Made by a program: the position numbers and the translations under genes. From NCBI RefSeq assembly GCF_042140245.1, contig NZ_CP159483.1:1984001-2048000 (forward strand): a stretch of DNA of 64,000 nucleotides, written 5' to 3'. Shown here piece by piece: positions 16,589-25,923 of the stretch. The DNA comes from MH13 sp042140245. Lineage in GTDB: Bacteria; Pseudomonadota; Alphaproteobacteria; Rhizobiales; MH13. Within the stretch, counting starts at the first letter, position 1, and each line of letters opens with the position of its first letter. The notes beneath the pieces are model-generated. The model saw only the letters and a list, made by a program, of their open reading frames with translations. It made no database searches and was not told the origin of the DNA.

Positions 16589-17520
16589 GCGAAAAGGCTG
16601 GAGACCGATTTTTCCAGCGCTGTGCGCATAATCGCTTCGCCCAGCAATCCCGCCACTGTGACGATCCGAATGTTGTGGGCGTTTTTCACAGCCTCAGTGG
16701 TCTCAATCGTGTCGGTGGTGACCAGCTCTTTGAGGTTGGAGCCGGCAATACGTGTCACGGCACCGCCTGAGAGCACACCATGGGTGATGTAGGCGGAGAC
16801 CTCTTTAGCGCCCATGCTAAGCAGTGCATCAGCTGCGTTGCAGAGTGTACCGCCTGAGTCGACGATATCATCGACCAGCAGGCAGGACATGCCATCCACC
16901 TCGCCGATCACATTCATCACTTCAGATTCGCCTGGACGATCACGGCGTTTGTCGACAATCGCCAGGGGCGCATCGACACGCTTGGCTATGGCACGGGCGC
17001 GCACCACACCGCCGACATCTGGCGAGACAACCGCCAATGGCCCATTGGAGGTGTAGTGATCCATGATGTCTTTGGAAATCACCGGCTCAGCAAACAGGTT
17101 GTCTGTCGGGATGTCGAAGAAACCTTGGATTTGTCCTGCATGCAGATCAATGGTGAGCACACGGTCTGAACCAGCTTCGGTAATGAGATTGGCCACAAGT
17201 TTGGCGGAGATCGGTGTGCGCCCGGCGGTGCGGCGATCTTGGCGGGCATAGCCGAAATAGGGAATCACCGTGGTGATGCGTTTGGCGGAGGAGCGGCGCA
17301 ACGCATCGACCAGAATCAGCATCTCCATCAGATTGTCGTTGGCCGGAAAGCTCGTCGATTGGAGAACGAAAACGTCCTCACCACGCACATTTTCCTGAAT
17401 TTCAACGAAAATTTCTTTGTCGGCAAAGCGTCGGACATCGGCTTTGCAGAGCGGCACATCGAGATAGCCCGCAATGGCATTGGCCAGCGCAAGGTTGGAG
17501 TTTCCGGCGACAAGCTTCAT
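16585..17520 (-). CDS. prs: Ribose-phosphate pyrophosphokinase
   Basis: This 311-residue enzyme makes PRPP from ribose 5-phosphate and ATP. Seen are MKLVAGNSNLALANAIAGYL, the ATP/metal segment IDLHAGQIQGFFDIPTDNLF, the catalytic loop region AIVDKRRDRPG, and the PRPP-binding CLLVDDIVDSGGTLCNAA. Length and motifs match class I PRPP synthetases. It lies downstream of the lipoprotein gene on the same strand, 122 bases away. Confidence 0.97.
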   Translation of the reverse strand: MKLVAGNSNLALANAIAGYLDVPLCKADVRRFADKEIFVEIQENVRGEDVFVLQSTSFPANDNLMEMLILVDALRRSSAKRITTVIPYFGYARQDRRTAGRTPISAKLVANLITEAGSDRVLTIDLHAGQIQGFFDIPTDNLFAEPVISKDIMDHYTSNGPLAVVSPDVGGVVRARAIAKRVDAPLAIVDKRRDRPGESEVMNVIGEVDGMSCLLVDDIVDSGGTLCNAADALLSMGAKEVSAYITHGVLSGGAVTRIAGSNLKELVTTDTIETTEAVKNAHNIRIVTVAGLLGEAIMRTALEKSVSSLFA

Positions 17521-17642
17521 GTGGGCGGTCCTGAACGGGGAAGGTCGCCGGTGTGTTAGCGAAAGGGTCCGTTAGAGTCCATGCACCGCTTTGGGTGTAT
17601 GTGAGAGAAGTGTTAGCATCGCAGCGCGGAGCCGCTATTTTG

Positions 17643-18473
17643 CTAGCTTGGGTTTTGTTGAAGCCACTGCATCATGCGACCTGCCACATCATCGGCAATC
17701 GTCTGCGTGGTTGCTGGGTCAACCAGCGCCCAGCCATCGGGACCTGAGCGCGGGATCGCTTGAGACCCAGAAACACGATGGCGAAGCGTGCCGCGCGCAT
17801 CGAAAATATCAAACACGTAGATCACTGACGTCGTCTGATCACCTGGGATGGCGCTCACCTGCGAGCGCACGACAAACTGAGCCGTTTCATCACCGAAGAA
17901 GGCAAGCTGCATGCCACGGCGATAGGTGGCGTCATCGATGGCATCAAACAGCTGTGTCGCGTTTGGTTCCGGTGCGGTGGTTATCGGTGCCAGCGAGACG
18001 CGCGGCCATTGCGGGACAGCCGGTGCAAGGCCCGGCGCAACCGATTGCGGCTGCAGGCCTGCTTGAACGGCGTCCTGTAGCGTTTCGCGCGCCGTGCCGC
18101 CCGAAGCGTCTAGGTTTTGGGTGCGAGAGAAGTCTTGGCCCAAGGTGTTTTGGCCAGAAAAGTCCTGCAGCGTGGAGGTCTGTGACGGGTTGGTGGAAAT
18201 CGATCCAGGTTGCAACGTTCCAGGTTGTACGGTTCCCGGCTGCGATGATGTGGGGCTTAGCGTGCTTGGTTGCTGCGCCGTTTGGAACGGCTGCGACCCG
18301 GCAGACGTGCCCAAAGGCTGTGCTGTGACCGTACCTGGTAGGGGTGCCGTTTGAACCTGCGTAACAGGCTGCGGGGTGACGGGGCTTACTCTGTCGAGTG
18401 ACCCTGGGCCTTCAGGCGACGCGCAGGCACTCAAGCCCAGCAGGGCAGCAAAAAGGACGGCGCGGTGTAACAA
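17643..18473 (-). CDS. Lipoprotein with Gln/Pro/Thr-rich linker
   Basis: 276 residues. A lipobox LSAC puts the acylated cysteine at about residue 17. A 100-residue low-complexity region rich in Gln, Pro, Ser and Thr follows, and then a folded domain from about residue 150 (WPRVSLAPITTAPEPNATQL onward, ending MMQWLQQNPS). A lipoprotein of this kind beside prs and pgeF is conserved in Rhizobiales, where its function is not known to me. The linker probably spans the periplasm or peptidoglycan from the outer membrane. The repetitive codons of the linker show no frameshift. Confidence 0.85.
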   Translation of the reverse strand: MLHRAVLFAALLGLSACASPEGPGSLDRVSPVTPQPVTQVQTAPLPGTVTAQPLGTSAGSQPFQTAQQPSTLSPTSSQPGTVQPGTLQPGSISTNPSQTSTLQDFSGQNTLGQDFSRTQNLDASGGTARETLQDAVQAGLQPQSVAPGLAPAVPQWPRVSLAPITTAPEPNATQLFDAIDDATYRRGMQLAFFGDETAQFVVRSQVSAIPGDQTTSVIYVFDIFDARGTLRHRVSGSQAIPRSGPDGWALVDPATTQTIADDVAGRMMQWLQQNPS

Positions 18474-18548
18474 GGGCGTACTCGACTCAAACTGGCAGGT
18501 TCATAGGCGAACCGGCTTTATCGCGGCTTAGCTCTACCACGTCCAGGG

Positions 18549-19349
18549 TTAAGCATTTTCTTCTCTGGGTTGTGGGTGTGTCAGCATAATGGCGCTGGCG
18601 AGGCGCCCATAGTCGGGTTCGCCCAAATGCGTGCTGCGGCGGTAGCTGTAGAATAGGTCTGGTTCGCTGTAGGTGCAGCGATTGAGACTGCTGGCCGTAA
18701 CACCAGCCTTGCCCAAACGATCCATCGTGTAGGCTGGCAGATCGAACATGAAATGCCCCTCGCGTTCAGAGGGAATGAAATAGCGGGCGTTGTCCTGATC
18801 ATGCTCGACGAAGCGTGCCAGATACTCCGCGCCGACCTCATAGGCTTTGGCGCTGATGGACGGACCAAGCGCGGCTTTGATGTTGGCGCGGGTGGCACCT
18901 TCAGCTTCCATCTGGTCGATCGTTGCTTCGATGATGCCCGTCATCGCGCCTTTCCATCCGGCATGCGCGGCGCCGACAACACCGGCTTGTTCATCGGCAA
19001 AAAGGATAGGACCGCAGTCAGCAGCCTGGGCACAGATCACCAAGCCAGGTGTTGCCGTCACGATGGCATCAGCACGCGGAGCAGCGTTCGATTGCCACGG
19101 CACAGCTGTGCGGATGCAGGTGGCGCTGTGATGCTGGTAGACGGTTAGGAACGCATCGCCGCCGAGAAAAGCGAGAATGCGAGCACGGTTCACCTTCACA
19201 TGGGGAACATTGTCCCGTGAACCAAGCCCCGTGTTCAAGCTGTCATAGATGCCCATCGATACCCCGCCTTGGCGGGTGAAGAAACCATGGCGAATGCCTG
19301 TCATCGCCGTCAAAGCAGGGTCTAGAAGCGGCTTGAGGGCTTGGCTCAT
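18549..19349 (-). CDS. pgeF: Peptidoglycan editing factor / purine nucleoside phosphorylase, YfiH-laccase fold
   Basis: 266 residues of the DUF152/YfiH family, once called polyphenol oxidase. The metal-site residues are visible in VYQHHSATC, AADCGPILF and GAAHAGWKGAMTG (His, Cys, His). Members have been shown either to act on adenosine or to correct peptidoglycan amino-acid errors. It overlaps the midA stop by four bases and belongs to the lgt-midA-pgeF operon. Confidence 0.94.
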   Translation of the reverse strand: MSQALKPLLDPALTAMTGIRHGFFTRQGGVSMGIYDSLNTGLGSRDNVPHVKVNRARILAFLGGDAFLTVYQHHSATCIRTAVPWQSNAAPRADAIVTATPGLVICAQAADCGPILFADEQAGVVGAAHAGWKGAMTGIIEATIDQMEAEGATRANIKAALGPSISAKAYEVGAEYLARFVEHDQDNARYFIPSEREGHFMFDLPAYTMDRLGKAGVTASSLNRCTYSEPDLFYSYRRSTHLGEPDYGRLASAIMLTHPQPREENA

Positions 19350-20443
19350 ACGGTTTCCTTTGGGGCTGAAAAAGGCGCGAGGCCAGGAAAGGGGATCGGT
19401 GCGCTGGCAATGCCGAGGACTTTGAAAAGCTTGCCCATCGCCGTATCGCCAGCAAGCCTTTCCACTGCAAGGCTGATGGCTTCTTGGGCATCGGCCGCAC
19501 GGCCTGCTCCCAAGGCACCAGCGCGCTGCAACAGGCCAAGATCAAGCAAAAACTGGCCCTGCTCGGCAGCTGCAAGGTGGGTGAGACCGCCACGTTCAGC
19601 AAGCGTTGCCAGGTGTGCAAAATCCACATGGGCGGTGAGGTCGGCTCTGCCAGGCTCACCAAGTGGATTCACTTTCTGGTGAGCACGTACCGCTTGCAAG
19701 GTGTCGCCCGTGCCTGGTTGCAGAGCTCCATAGTCGATGATGAGGCCCGCTCCGCCATGGCCAGAAAGATGGCTGGCAAGTTGCCGCATCATGACATCTT
19801 GCGCTGGGCTGTGTTCCACCACGGTGCCGGGCGGCATGTCACGAATTGGTTTGGGTGGCGGCAACGGCGTTGGGTCCACGCCGAATACCAGTGCGCCTTG
19901 CCCATCCAGACCAATCTTGCGCGCATTCCATCCTTTGGGGGTGCGCACCCATTGGTTGGTTGGCAGTGCATCAAAAAATTCATTGGCCACAAACAGTGTG
20001 GGCAAATTTGGCAAGCCGTCGAGGACCGTGTGATGGGTGGGTGAAATGTCCAGGGGCTTCAACGCCTCCACCTGCTTGCCGCGAAGAGCAGGGCTGGTTT
20101 CGACCAGGTGGACGGCACAAGCGTCCATAAAAGGTTCGTCTAACGCTGCGATGCGAAGCACGTCGGCCATCAGCGTACCACGACCCGGGCCAAGCTCCAC
20201 CAAAGCGAATGGGTTTGGAGCGCCCAACCGGTGCCAGGCCTCGACCAGCCAGGCGCCGATCAACTCGCCGAAAAGCTGACTGATCTCAGGTGCGGTGGTG
20301 AAATCGCCACTCAATCCAAGCGGGTCGGCTTTGGTGTAGTAGCCATGTTCGGGATGGCTGAGACAGAGCTGCATATAGCGACCCACGGTGATCGGGCCGC
20401 TGGTTTCGATCTCGGTGCGAACGAGGGAGGAGAGTTCCGTCAT
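19346..20443 (-). CDS. SAM-dependent methyltransferase, MidA/NDUFAF7 family
   Basis: 365 residues. The family N-terminus reads PITVGRYMQLCLSHPEHGYY, followed by GDFTTAPEISQLFGELIGAW. The SAM-binding motif is ALVELGPGRGTLMADVL at about residues 80-96. The mitochondrial homologue NDUFAF7 methylates an arginine of a complex I subunit, so a role in respiratory complex I assembly is likely but inferred. It sits between lgt (8 bases upstream) and pgeF (4-base overlap). Confidence 0.93.
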   Translation of the reverse strand: MTELSSLVRTEIETSGPITVGRYMQLCLSHPEHGYYTKADPLGLSGDFTTAPEISQLFGELIGAWLVEAWHRLGAPNPFALVELGPGRGTLMADVLRIAALDEPFMDACAVHLVETSPALRGKQVEALKPLDISPTHHTVLDGLPNLPTLFVANEFFDALPTNQWVRTPKGWNARKIGLDGQGALVFGVDPTPLPPPKPIRDMPPGTVVEHSPAQDVMMRQLASHLSGHGGAGLIIDYGALQPGTGDTLQAVRAHQKVNPLGEPGRADLTAHVDFAHLATLAERGGLTHLAAAEQGQFLLDLGLLQRAGALGAGRAADAQEAISLAVERLAGDTAMGKLFKVLGIASAPIPFPGLAPFSAPKETV

Positions 20444-20451
20444 ACAGACCG

Positions 20452-21291
20452 CTACACAATGGCGCTCGCCGGAGCTCGGCGCGCAAGTGCAATCAACACA
20501 AGACCGGCAACAATCATCGGCAGTGAGAGCAACTGGCCCATGGTGATGATTCCACCAATCAGCCCAATGCCCGGATCAAAGGCGCGGACATACTCCACCA
20601 GAAAACGGGCGATGCCATAGCCTGTGGTGAAAACACCGCCGACAAGGCCTGGGCGTTTCAGCCCGCCCAGACGAATGGCGATAGCGCAGGCCACGAGCAG
20701 AACGACACCTTCTCCAAAAGACTGGTAGAGCTGGCTCGGGTGGCGCGGTTGATCATCAGCGGTGGGGAACACCATGCCCCATGGCAGGTCTGTTGGGCGG
20801 CCCCAAAGCTCTGCATTGATGAAGTTGGCCAGACGGCCAAAGAACAGGCCGATGGGCGCGGCAGCACCGATGATGTCGAACAAAGAGAGAGCGCTGGTTT
20901 TCTTGGTGCGGGCGAAAAAGATCATGGCGACAATCACGCCGAGTAACCCACCGTGAAACGCCATGCCGCCCTGCCAGACATAGAAAATGCTTATGGGATC
21001 AGCAAGAAAGCGGGCCGGTTCGTAAAAGAACACATAGCCGAGGCGACCGCCGACGATCACGCCAATCGTGGCCCAGGTTAAGAAGTCATCGACATCCTCA
21101 GGCGTGTAAGGTGCGCCAGCGGCGGGCCAAAGCTGCGGGCGCTGAACCAACCGGCGCACATACCACCAGCCGCCCACCAACCCGGCGATGTAGGCCAGTG
21201 CGTACCAGCGAATCGCAAAAGGACCGACCTCGATGAGAACCGGGTCAATGACCGGAAAAGCCAGGGCTGGAAGGGTGGTGAAGGTGATCAT
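20452..21291 (-). CDS. lgt: Prolipoprotein diacylglyceryl transferase
   Basis: A 279-residue polytopic inner-membrane enzyme that attaches diacylglycerol to the lipobox cysteine of prolipoproteins. The Lgt signature GRLANFINAELWGRPTDLPW carries the essential Arg, Asn and Glu. A second block, VWQGGMAFHGGLLGVIVAM, contains the conserved histidine. I set the start at ATG 21291 (MITFTTLPALAFPVIDPV). The frame is open 333 bases further upstream, but that part overlaps the divergent ubiK gene and is not lgt-like. The site upstream is weak. Confidence 0.95.
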   Translation of the reverse strand: MITFTTLPALAFPVIDPVLIEVGPFAIRWYALAYIAGLVGGWWYVRRLVQRPQLWPAAGAPYTPEDVDDFLTWATIGVIVGGRLGYVFFYEPARFLADPISIFYVWQGGMAFHGGLLGVIVAMIFFARTKKTSALSLFDIIGAAAPIGLFFGRLANFINAELWGRPTDLPWGMVFPTADDQPRHPSQLYQSFGEGVVLLVACAIAIRLGGLKRPGLVGGVFTTGYGIARFLVEYVRAFDPGIGLIGGIITMGQLLSLPMIVAGLVLIALARRAPASAIV

Positions 21292-21424
21292 AAAGTGTGC
21301 GTCTGCCCGTAATGTGTTGGTCTGATGGTGCGCCGTTTTGCCCCCTCTCTTGCATGAACGCGGCGGGTGAACCATATGTTTTCGAGCGCTGGTGGCGCCC
21401 CGTTTGAAAAAGGACCATTTCTTC

Positions 21425-21712
21425 ATGACCCAATCGAACAGCCGTTTGTTTGACGATCTTGGCCGCTTGATGACGGATGCAGCAGGACTTGCTGATGGCG
21501 TGCGTCGTGAGGTGGAAACCGTTGCTCGCTCGCAGATGGAGCGGATGGTTGCCACGATGGATCTGGCCCGCGAGGAAGATGTTGATATCCTGCGGGAGAT
21601 GGTGGCCACCCAACGCACAGCCAATGAGGCGCTTGAAGCACGTGTTGCTGCTTTGGAAGAGCAGGTTACCCAGCTCTCGTCGGCAAGCCCTGTAGAAAAA
21701 TCAGACGCTTAA
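21425..21712 (+). CDS. ubiK: Ubiquinone biosynthesis accessory factor UbiK
   Basis: 95 residues of the BMFP/UbiK family. An amphipathic N-terminal helix, SRLFDDLGRLMTDAAGLADG, is followed by a long coiled coil with heptad-like leucines and ends ALEARVAALEEQVTQL. UbiK binds lipids and UbiJ and supports aerobic ubiquinone synthesis. The ATG at 21425 is preceded by the A-rich GAAAAAGGA site. It diverges from lgt and is followed by a probable terminator. Confidence 0.9.
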   Translation: MTQSNSRLFDDLGRLMTDAAGLADGVRREVETVARSQMERMVATMDLAREEDVDILREMVATQRTANEALEARVAALEEQVTQLSSASPVEKSDA

Positions 21713-21738
21713 GCGGGCTTTGCCGCTATACATTTTTT
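21712..21738 (+). terminator. Probable terminator after ubiK
   Basis: A five-base stem AGCGG/CCGCT (21712-21716 with 21723-21727) with a six-base loop, then a six-T run from 21733. The stem is short and the T run is spaced by five bases, so this is a moderate call. Confidence 0.5.
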
Positions 21739-21908
21739 CAGTCATCCACAGTGGGTCGTGAAGTTGTTCACGGGTAATGCCGCGCTTGCGCGCTGGTAAG
21801 CTTGCGTGTGGGGTGCCGAGCGCGCGCTGCTGACTTATAGTTGACGTACCGAAAGATTCGCTTGCTCCGGGTGCCTTGTCTGCTTGGTCCCGGCAAAGGA
21901 TAGGCAGT

Positions 21909-22409
21909 ATGTCGCTTGCCGATTTTGAGGCTGATCGCCTCAACCATCCCGTCGATGTTGTCGAACACTTGGCCTCGCTCAATGAGTGGGCGTTTGAGCG
22001 TTCCAGCGACCATGAGATCACCATCTCCGTGGAAGGGTCTTGGTCGTCCTATCACGTCTCCTTCTCTTGGATGGAAGACTATGAAGCGCTGCATTTGGCG
22101 TGTGGGTTCGACCTGAAAGTGCCGCCCACTCGATTGGGCGAAGTGACCAAGCTGCTCGCGTTAGTCAATGAACAGCTTTGGATTGGCCATTTCGATCTTT
22201 GGCGTGACCAATCGGCCATCGTGTTTCGCGCAACGCTGCTTTTGAGCGGTGGGGCCGATGCGACACCGCAACAATGTGCGCGCATGTTGGAGTCGGCTGC
22301 CGAGGTTTGCGAGCGCTATTATGAAGCGTTCCAATATGTCGTGTGGGCAGGCAAGAGTGCACAGGATGCTTTGTCCGACGCACTGTTTGAGACCGCTGGC
22401 GAAGCGTAA
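21909..22409 (+). CDS. YbjN-domain protein
   Basis: 166 residues of the YbjN (type III secretion chaperone-like) fold. It opens with NHPVDVVEHLASLNEWAFER and a SVEGSWSSYHVSFSWMEDYE strand region. The segment EVTKLLALVNEQLWIGHFDL is typical of the Rhizobiales member located before proC. The start at ATG 21909 has AAAGGATAGG upstream. Function unknown; probably cytoplasmic. The stop is five bases before proC, so the two are co-transcribed. Confidence 0.9.
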   Translation: MSLADFEADRLNHPVDVVEHLASLNEWAFERSSDHEITISVEGSWSSYHVSFSWMEDYEALHLACGFDLKVPPTRLGEVTKLLALVNEQLWIGHFDLWRDQSAIVFRATLLLSGGADATPQQCARMLESAAEVCERYYEAFQYVVWAGKSAQDALSDALFETAGEA

Positions 22410-22414
22410 GCACG

Positions 22415-23248
22415 ATGGCTGCTTTTGAAAGCACCGTGGTGATCGGCGCCGGTAAGATGGGCGGCGCTTTGGTGGATGGTTGGATCACCCAAGGGATCGA
22501 TCCAGCAACCATTCACTTGGTTGATCCTGCTCTTGCTGGGGATGATCGCGGGTGGTCTGCCAAAGGCGTGGCCTGCTCTGCCGACTTTACCGATCTTGCT
22601 GTCTCACAGCCATCTTTGCTGATGCTCGCCATCAAGCCACAGATGATGGACGCAGTTTTACCCGGGTTGGCGCCGCTCGATCATGATGGTTTGACGGTGC
22701 TTTCCATCGCGGCGGGCACGACGCTCGCCGCGCTGCAAACAGCGTTTGCCAAAGCGCGCTGCATTCGCACCATGCCCAACACGCCGGCTGCCGTTGGCGC
22801 AGGCATCACAGCCGCCTATGGCCCTGATGTGCCGTCGGACGTGAAGGTTGGCGTTACGGCGCTGTTGGAGGCCGTTGGTCAGGTGGTATGGGTGGACAAT
22901 GAGCAGGCCATGGATGCGGTAACGGCCGTGTCGGGGTCGGGTCCAGCCTATGTCTTCCACATGGTTGAGGCTCTAGCGGACGCTGGTGAGGCGCTTGGTT
23001 TGCCTGCCGATACGGCTATGGCGCTTGCCCGCCAGACGATTGTCGGTGCTGGGCAATTGCTGGCGCAGAGCGATGAAACGGCAGCTACGTTGCGCACCAA
23101 TGTCACTTCGCCAGGCGGCACAACCGCAGCGGGCTTGTCGGTGCTGCGAGACAGCGGAAAGCTCTCTGATCTGATGGGTGCGACGACACGCGCTGCGTTT
23201 GACAGATCGGTTGCGCTTGCGGCATCCAAAGACGTGCCAAAATCGTAA
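22415..23248 (+). CDS. proC: Pyrroline-5-carboxylate reductase
   Basis: A 277-residue enzyme for the last step of proline synthesis. The N-terminal NAD(P)-binding motif is VVIGAGKMGGALVDGW. MPNTPAAVGAGIT, AVSGSGPAYVF and NVTSPGGTTAAGLSVL are diagnostic of the substrate and dimer regions. It is co-directional with ybjN and the TetR-like gene. Confidence 0.97.
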   Translation: MAAFESTVVIGAGKMGGALVDGWITQGIDPATIHLVDPALAGDDRGWSAKGVACSADFTDLAVSQPSLLMLAIKPQMMDAVLPGLAPLDHDGLTVLSIAAGTTLAALQTAFAKARCIRTMPNTPAAVGAGITAAYGPDVPSDVKVGVTALLEAVGQVVWVDNEQAMDAVTAVSGSGPAYVFHMVEALADAGEALGLPADTAMALARQTIVGAGQLLAQSDETAATLRTNVTSPGGTTAAGLSVLRDSGKLSDLMGATTRAAFDRSVALAASKDVPKS

Positions 23249-23275
23249 CACTCTGCGGTGCTCGCAGGAGAGATT

Positions 23276-23977
23276 ATGCTCAATACAACTGAGACAGACG
23301 CTGTCATCAACGCGTTTATGACGGCATTGATGACAACACCCTTTTCCGACATTCGTCTTCGCGCTGTGGCCGAAGCCGCCGACGTGCCGCTGGCCAAACT
23401 GCTCATGACCTATTCGACCCGTCTTGAGCTGTTTGAGGGCTTTGCTAAGCGTATCGATGAAGCGGTGCTGGCTGACGATGATCCCGACATGGCTGAAGAG
23501 CCTGCGCGTGAGCGATTGTTTGATGTTTTCATGCGGCGTTTCGATGCCTTGTTGCCGCACAAGCTGGCGCTCATTCAGCTTGAGCGGGATGCACGCCGTG
23601 ATCCGGCGTTGACGATGGCGCTCGGTCGTATCGCATCCAAATCGATGGCACGGATGGCTGCCAGTGGGGATGTTGACGTTGATGGCGCACGTGGGGCCTT
23701 TGTGATGGTCGGCCTTTTGCAGGTCTATGCCCGCGTGATGCGGGTGTTTGTACGCGAAAGCGATGAAGGCCAGGCGCTTACCATGGCTGAGCTTGATAAG
23801 GCGCTGCGGCAAGCAGAACGGCGCATTGGCGATCTGGATGGGCTGGTCAAGCTGATGCGCGGCGAGGGCGGGGCCAATGGCGGTCCACTTTGTCGGTTGC
23901 GTGATCGCATGCGCCGTCGTGATGGTGATGATGGTGGCAGCCATGAGGATACAGCGCCAACACCAGAAGCTGCATAG
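23276..23977 (+). CDS. TetR-like regulator downstream of proC
   Basis: 233 residues. The N-terminal helix-turn-helix reads DIRLRAVAEAADVPLAKLL followed by MTYSTRLELFEGFAKRID, a degenerate TetR HTH. The ligand region is helical (LFDVFMRRFDALLPHKLALI). A hydrophilic C-terminal tail, rich in Arg, Asp and Gly, follows. It is the usual downstream neighbour of proC in Rhizobiales. No operator was found nearby. Three bases separate it from csaA. Target genes are unknown, and the weak recognition helix leaves open that it no longer binds DNA. Confidence 0.83.
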   Translation: MLNTTETDAVINAFMTALMTTPFSDIRLRAVAEAADVPLAKLLMTYSTRLELFEGFAKRIDEAVLADDDPDMAEEPARERLFDVFMRRFDALLPHKLALIQLERDARRDPALTMALGRIASKSMARMAASGDVDVDGARGAFVMVGLLQVYARVMRVFVRESDEGQALTMAELDKALRQAERRIGDLDGLVKLMRGEGGANGGPLCRLRDRMRRRDGDDGGSHEDTAPTPEAA

Positions 23978-23980
23978 CGC

Positions 23981-24322
23981 ATGAGCGAGACAATTAGCTT
24001 TGATGAGTTTCTGAAAGTCGATGTGCGTGTTGGCACGATCATCGAAGCCGGACCCTTTCCCGAAGCGCGCAAGCCGGCGATTAAGCTGAAGATTGATTTC
24101 GGCGATACCATCGGCGTGAAAAAAAGCTCTGCTCAGATCACCAAACACTACACGCCGGAAGGGTTGGTTGGTCGGCAAGTGATGGCGGTGGTGAATTTTC
24201 CGCCGCGCCAGATCGGGCCGATGATGTCTGAGGTCCTAACCTTGGGCGTGCCTGATGCAGATGGCGAAGTGGTGCTGCTGCAACCCACCACCGACGTGCC
24301 CAACGGTGGCAGGCTTTACTAG
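23981..24322 (+). CDS. csaA: tRNA-binding protein, CsaA type
   Basis: 113 residues that make up one OB-fold tRNA-binding domain (EMAP-II/CsaA). Seen are FLKVDVRVGTIIEAGPFPEA, KSSAQITKHYTPEGLVGRQV and AVVNFPPRQIGPMMSEVLTL. CsaA has been linked to protein export and tRNA binding. The ATG overlaps the region immediately after the TetR-like stop. Its stop overlaps the histidine kinase gene on the other strand by four bases. Confidence 0.94.
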   Translation: MSETISFDEFLKVDVRVGTIIEAGPFPEARKPAIKLKIDFGDTIGVKKSSAQITKHYTPEGLVGRQVMAVVNFPPRQIGPMMSEVLTLGVPDADGEVVLLQPTTDVPNGGRLY

Positions 24323-25881
24323 GCCGGAATGGTGATCTTCGCCTGAAGCCCACCAAGCTTGCTATCTTCCAGCACAATATCGCCGCCGTGAGCGCGGGCG
24401 ATGTCTCGTGCGATGGCAAGACCGAGGCCCGTGCCGCTTTCATCCAAATTGCGCGCTTCATCCATGCGATAAAAGGGCCGGAAAACCTCTTCGCGTTTTT
24501 CTTCAGGAATGCCCGGACCATCATCGCGCACGCTGACAATCAGCTCTTCAGGTGTGCGCTTAGCGTGCACCTCCACCGTGTCAGCATGGCGCAAAGCATT
24601 GTTGACGAGGTTGGTGACAAGCCGTTTGAAAGCCAGCGGTTTGACAGAAGCGGTGACTGGCCCCTCGAAGGAGACTGTCACCTCGCGGTCGGTTGCTTTG
24701 GCGGTGTGTGCGATGTCATCAAGCAGCGCTTCAACGTCACTTGGCACGCTTACTTCGCCGTCATCACCGCGGGCGAACGCCAGGTAACCCTCCAGCATCG
24801 CTTGCATCTCATCAACGTCGCGGCCCATCTCTTGCGCGGCCTTTTCATCGCTGAGCAGAGCCAGTTCCAGCTTGAAGCGGGTAAGAATGGTGCGCAGATC
24901 ATGGCTGACGCCTGACAGCATAGCAGTGCGTTGATCCACATGGCGCTCAATGCGCTCGCGCATGCGCCAGAAGGCGATGGTGGCACGGCGGATTTCGCGT
25001 GCGCCGCGCAAATTCATGCCTTCATCCACCTCTTGCCCGCGGCCGAAGCGGTCGGCTGCATCGGCCAGTTTGAGAACCGGGCGGATCTGATTGCGCAAGA
25101 AAAGAACGGCAACGATCAACAGCACCAAGGACGCGCCTGTCATCCAAACCAGAAAGATATGCGAATTGGAGGCATAAGCTTGATTGCGGCGGGCAAACAC
25201 ACGCAGGACCTGGCCATCGTTCAGCTTGACGCGTACCTCAACCAAATTGGAGCGGCCAACCGTATCGATCCAGAAGGGACGCTCGATACGCTGCGATATC
25301 TCTTGGCTCAGCGTGCGATCCAGCAAATCAAAGAATGGCTTGGGCAGGGCGGTTGGAAGAGCTGTGTCGGGCAAGAAAGCGACGTTGAGATCAAGAGCAT
25401 CGCGCGCAATGCGAATGATCTCTGTCTGGTCTGCCTCGTCATCTGGAAATGCTTCGACCATCTCGATGACAGCGGCGATGTCGCGGGTTACCGCCTGCGA
25501 CAGGCGTTCAGTCACAAGCTCCCAATGGCGCTCCATGAAGACGAACGCCACCACAGACTGCAAGATCACCACCGGTGTGATGATGATCAGCAGTGATCGC
25601 GCGTAGAGCCCCTGTGGCAGCAAGGGTTTGGCCAGTGTGCCAATCTGGCGAAGCAACCAGCCCAAGGCGGAGAAGAGAGGATTGAGCGGCGCGAATAAGG
25701 TGCGGATCGCGCCGCCCATGCGCCCGACAGAGCGCTCAATTGACGGATCGGTGTTGCTAGCGCTTCCACCCCACCAGTGATGGCCAGAGAGGCGTCGCCA
25801 GAGTCTGCCGAGACGGTTCTCTCGCGCGGTGGCATCGCTCGCTTCGATGGCGTTTGGGTTGGTCTCTTGCCAGTCGGCCAT
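24319..25881 (-). CDS. Sensor histidine kinase, EnvZ-like
   Basis: A 520-residue inner-membrane kinase. The N-terminal hydrophilic region runs for about 90 residues. TM1 lies near SLLIIITPVVILQSVVAFVF, with a periplasmic domain of about 110 residues and TM2 near IFLVWMTGASLVLLIVAVLF. Then come a HAMP domain, the H-box LSGVSHDLRTILTRFKLELA, the N-box NLVNNALRHA, and the G-boxes VRDDGPGIPEE and GTGLGLAIARD. The H-box carries Ile-Leu-Thr after the Arg-Thr, as in EnvZ relatives. It follows the OmpR-type regulator by 42 bases and is its likely partner. The signal is unknown. Confidence 0.94.
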   Translation of the reverse strand: MADWQETNPNAIEASDATARENRLGRLWRRLSGHHWWGGSASNTDPSIERSVGRMGGAIRTLFAPLNPLFSALGWLLRQIGTLAKPLLPQGLYARSLLIIITPVVILQSVVAFVFMERHWELVTERLSQAVTRDIAAVIEMVEAFPDDEADQTEIIRIARDALDLNVAFLPDTALPTALPKPFFDLLDRTLSQEISQRIERPFWIDTVGRSNLVEVRVKLNDGQVLRVFARRNQAYASNSHIFLVWMTGASLVLLIVAVLFLRNQIRPVLKLADAADRFGRGQEVDEGMNLRGAREIRRATIAFWRMRERIERHVDQRTAMLSGVSHDLRTILTRFKLELALLSDEKAAQEMGRDVDEMQAMLEGYLAFARGDDGEVSVPSDVEALLDDIAHTAKATDREVTVSFEGPVTASVKPLAFKRLVTNLVNNALRHADTVEVHAKRTPEELIVSVRDDGPGIPEEKREEVFRPFYRMDEARNLDESGTGLGLAIARDIARAHGGDIVLEDSKLGGLQAKITIPA

Positions 25882-25923
25882 CGGCGGTTGGCGATCCTTG
25901 TGCGGAAAAAGGGCGTGTTGCGA

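Noticed and set aside
20452..21624. N-terminal extension of lgt by 111 codons
   Set aside because: The extra part overlaps ubiK on the other strand and is Ser/Arg-rich and non-hydrophobic. The ATG at 21291 gives the normal Lgt N-terminus.
22973..24178. 401-codon minus-strand open frame across proC and the TetR-like gene
   Set aside because: It is antisense to well-supported genes, and its composition is rich in His, Arg and Cys as expected of a shadow frame.
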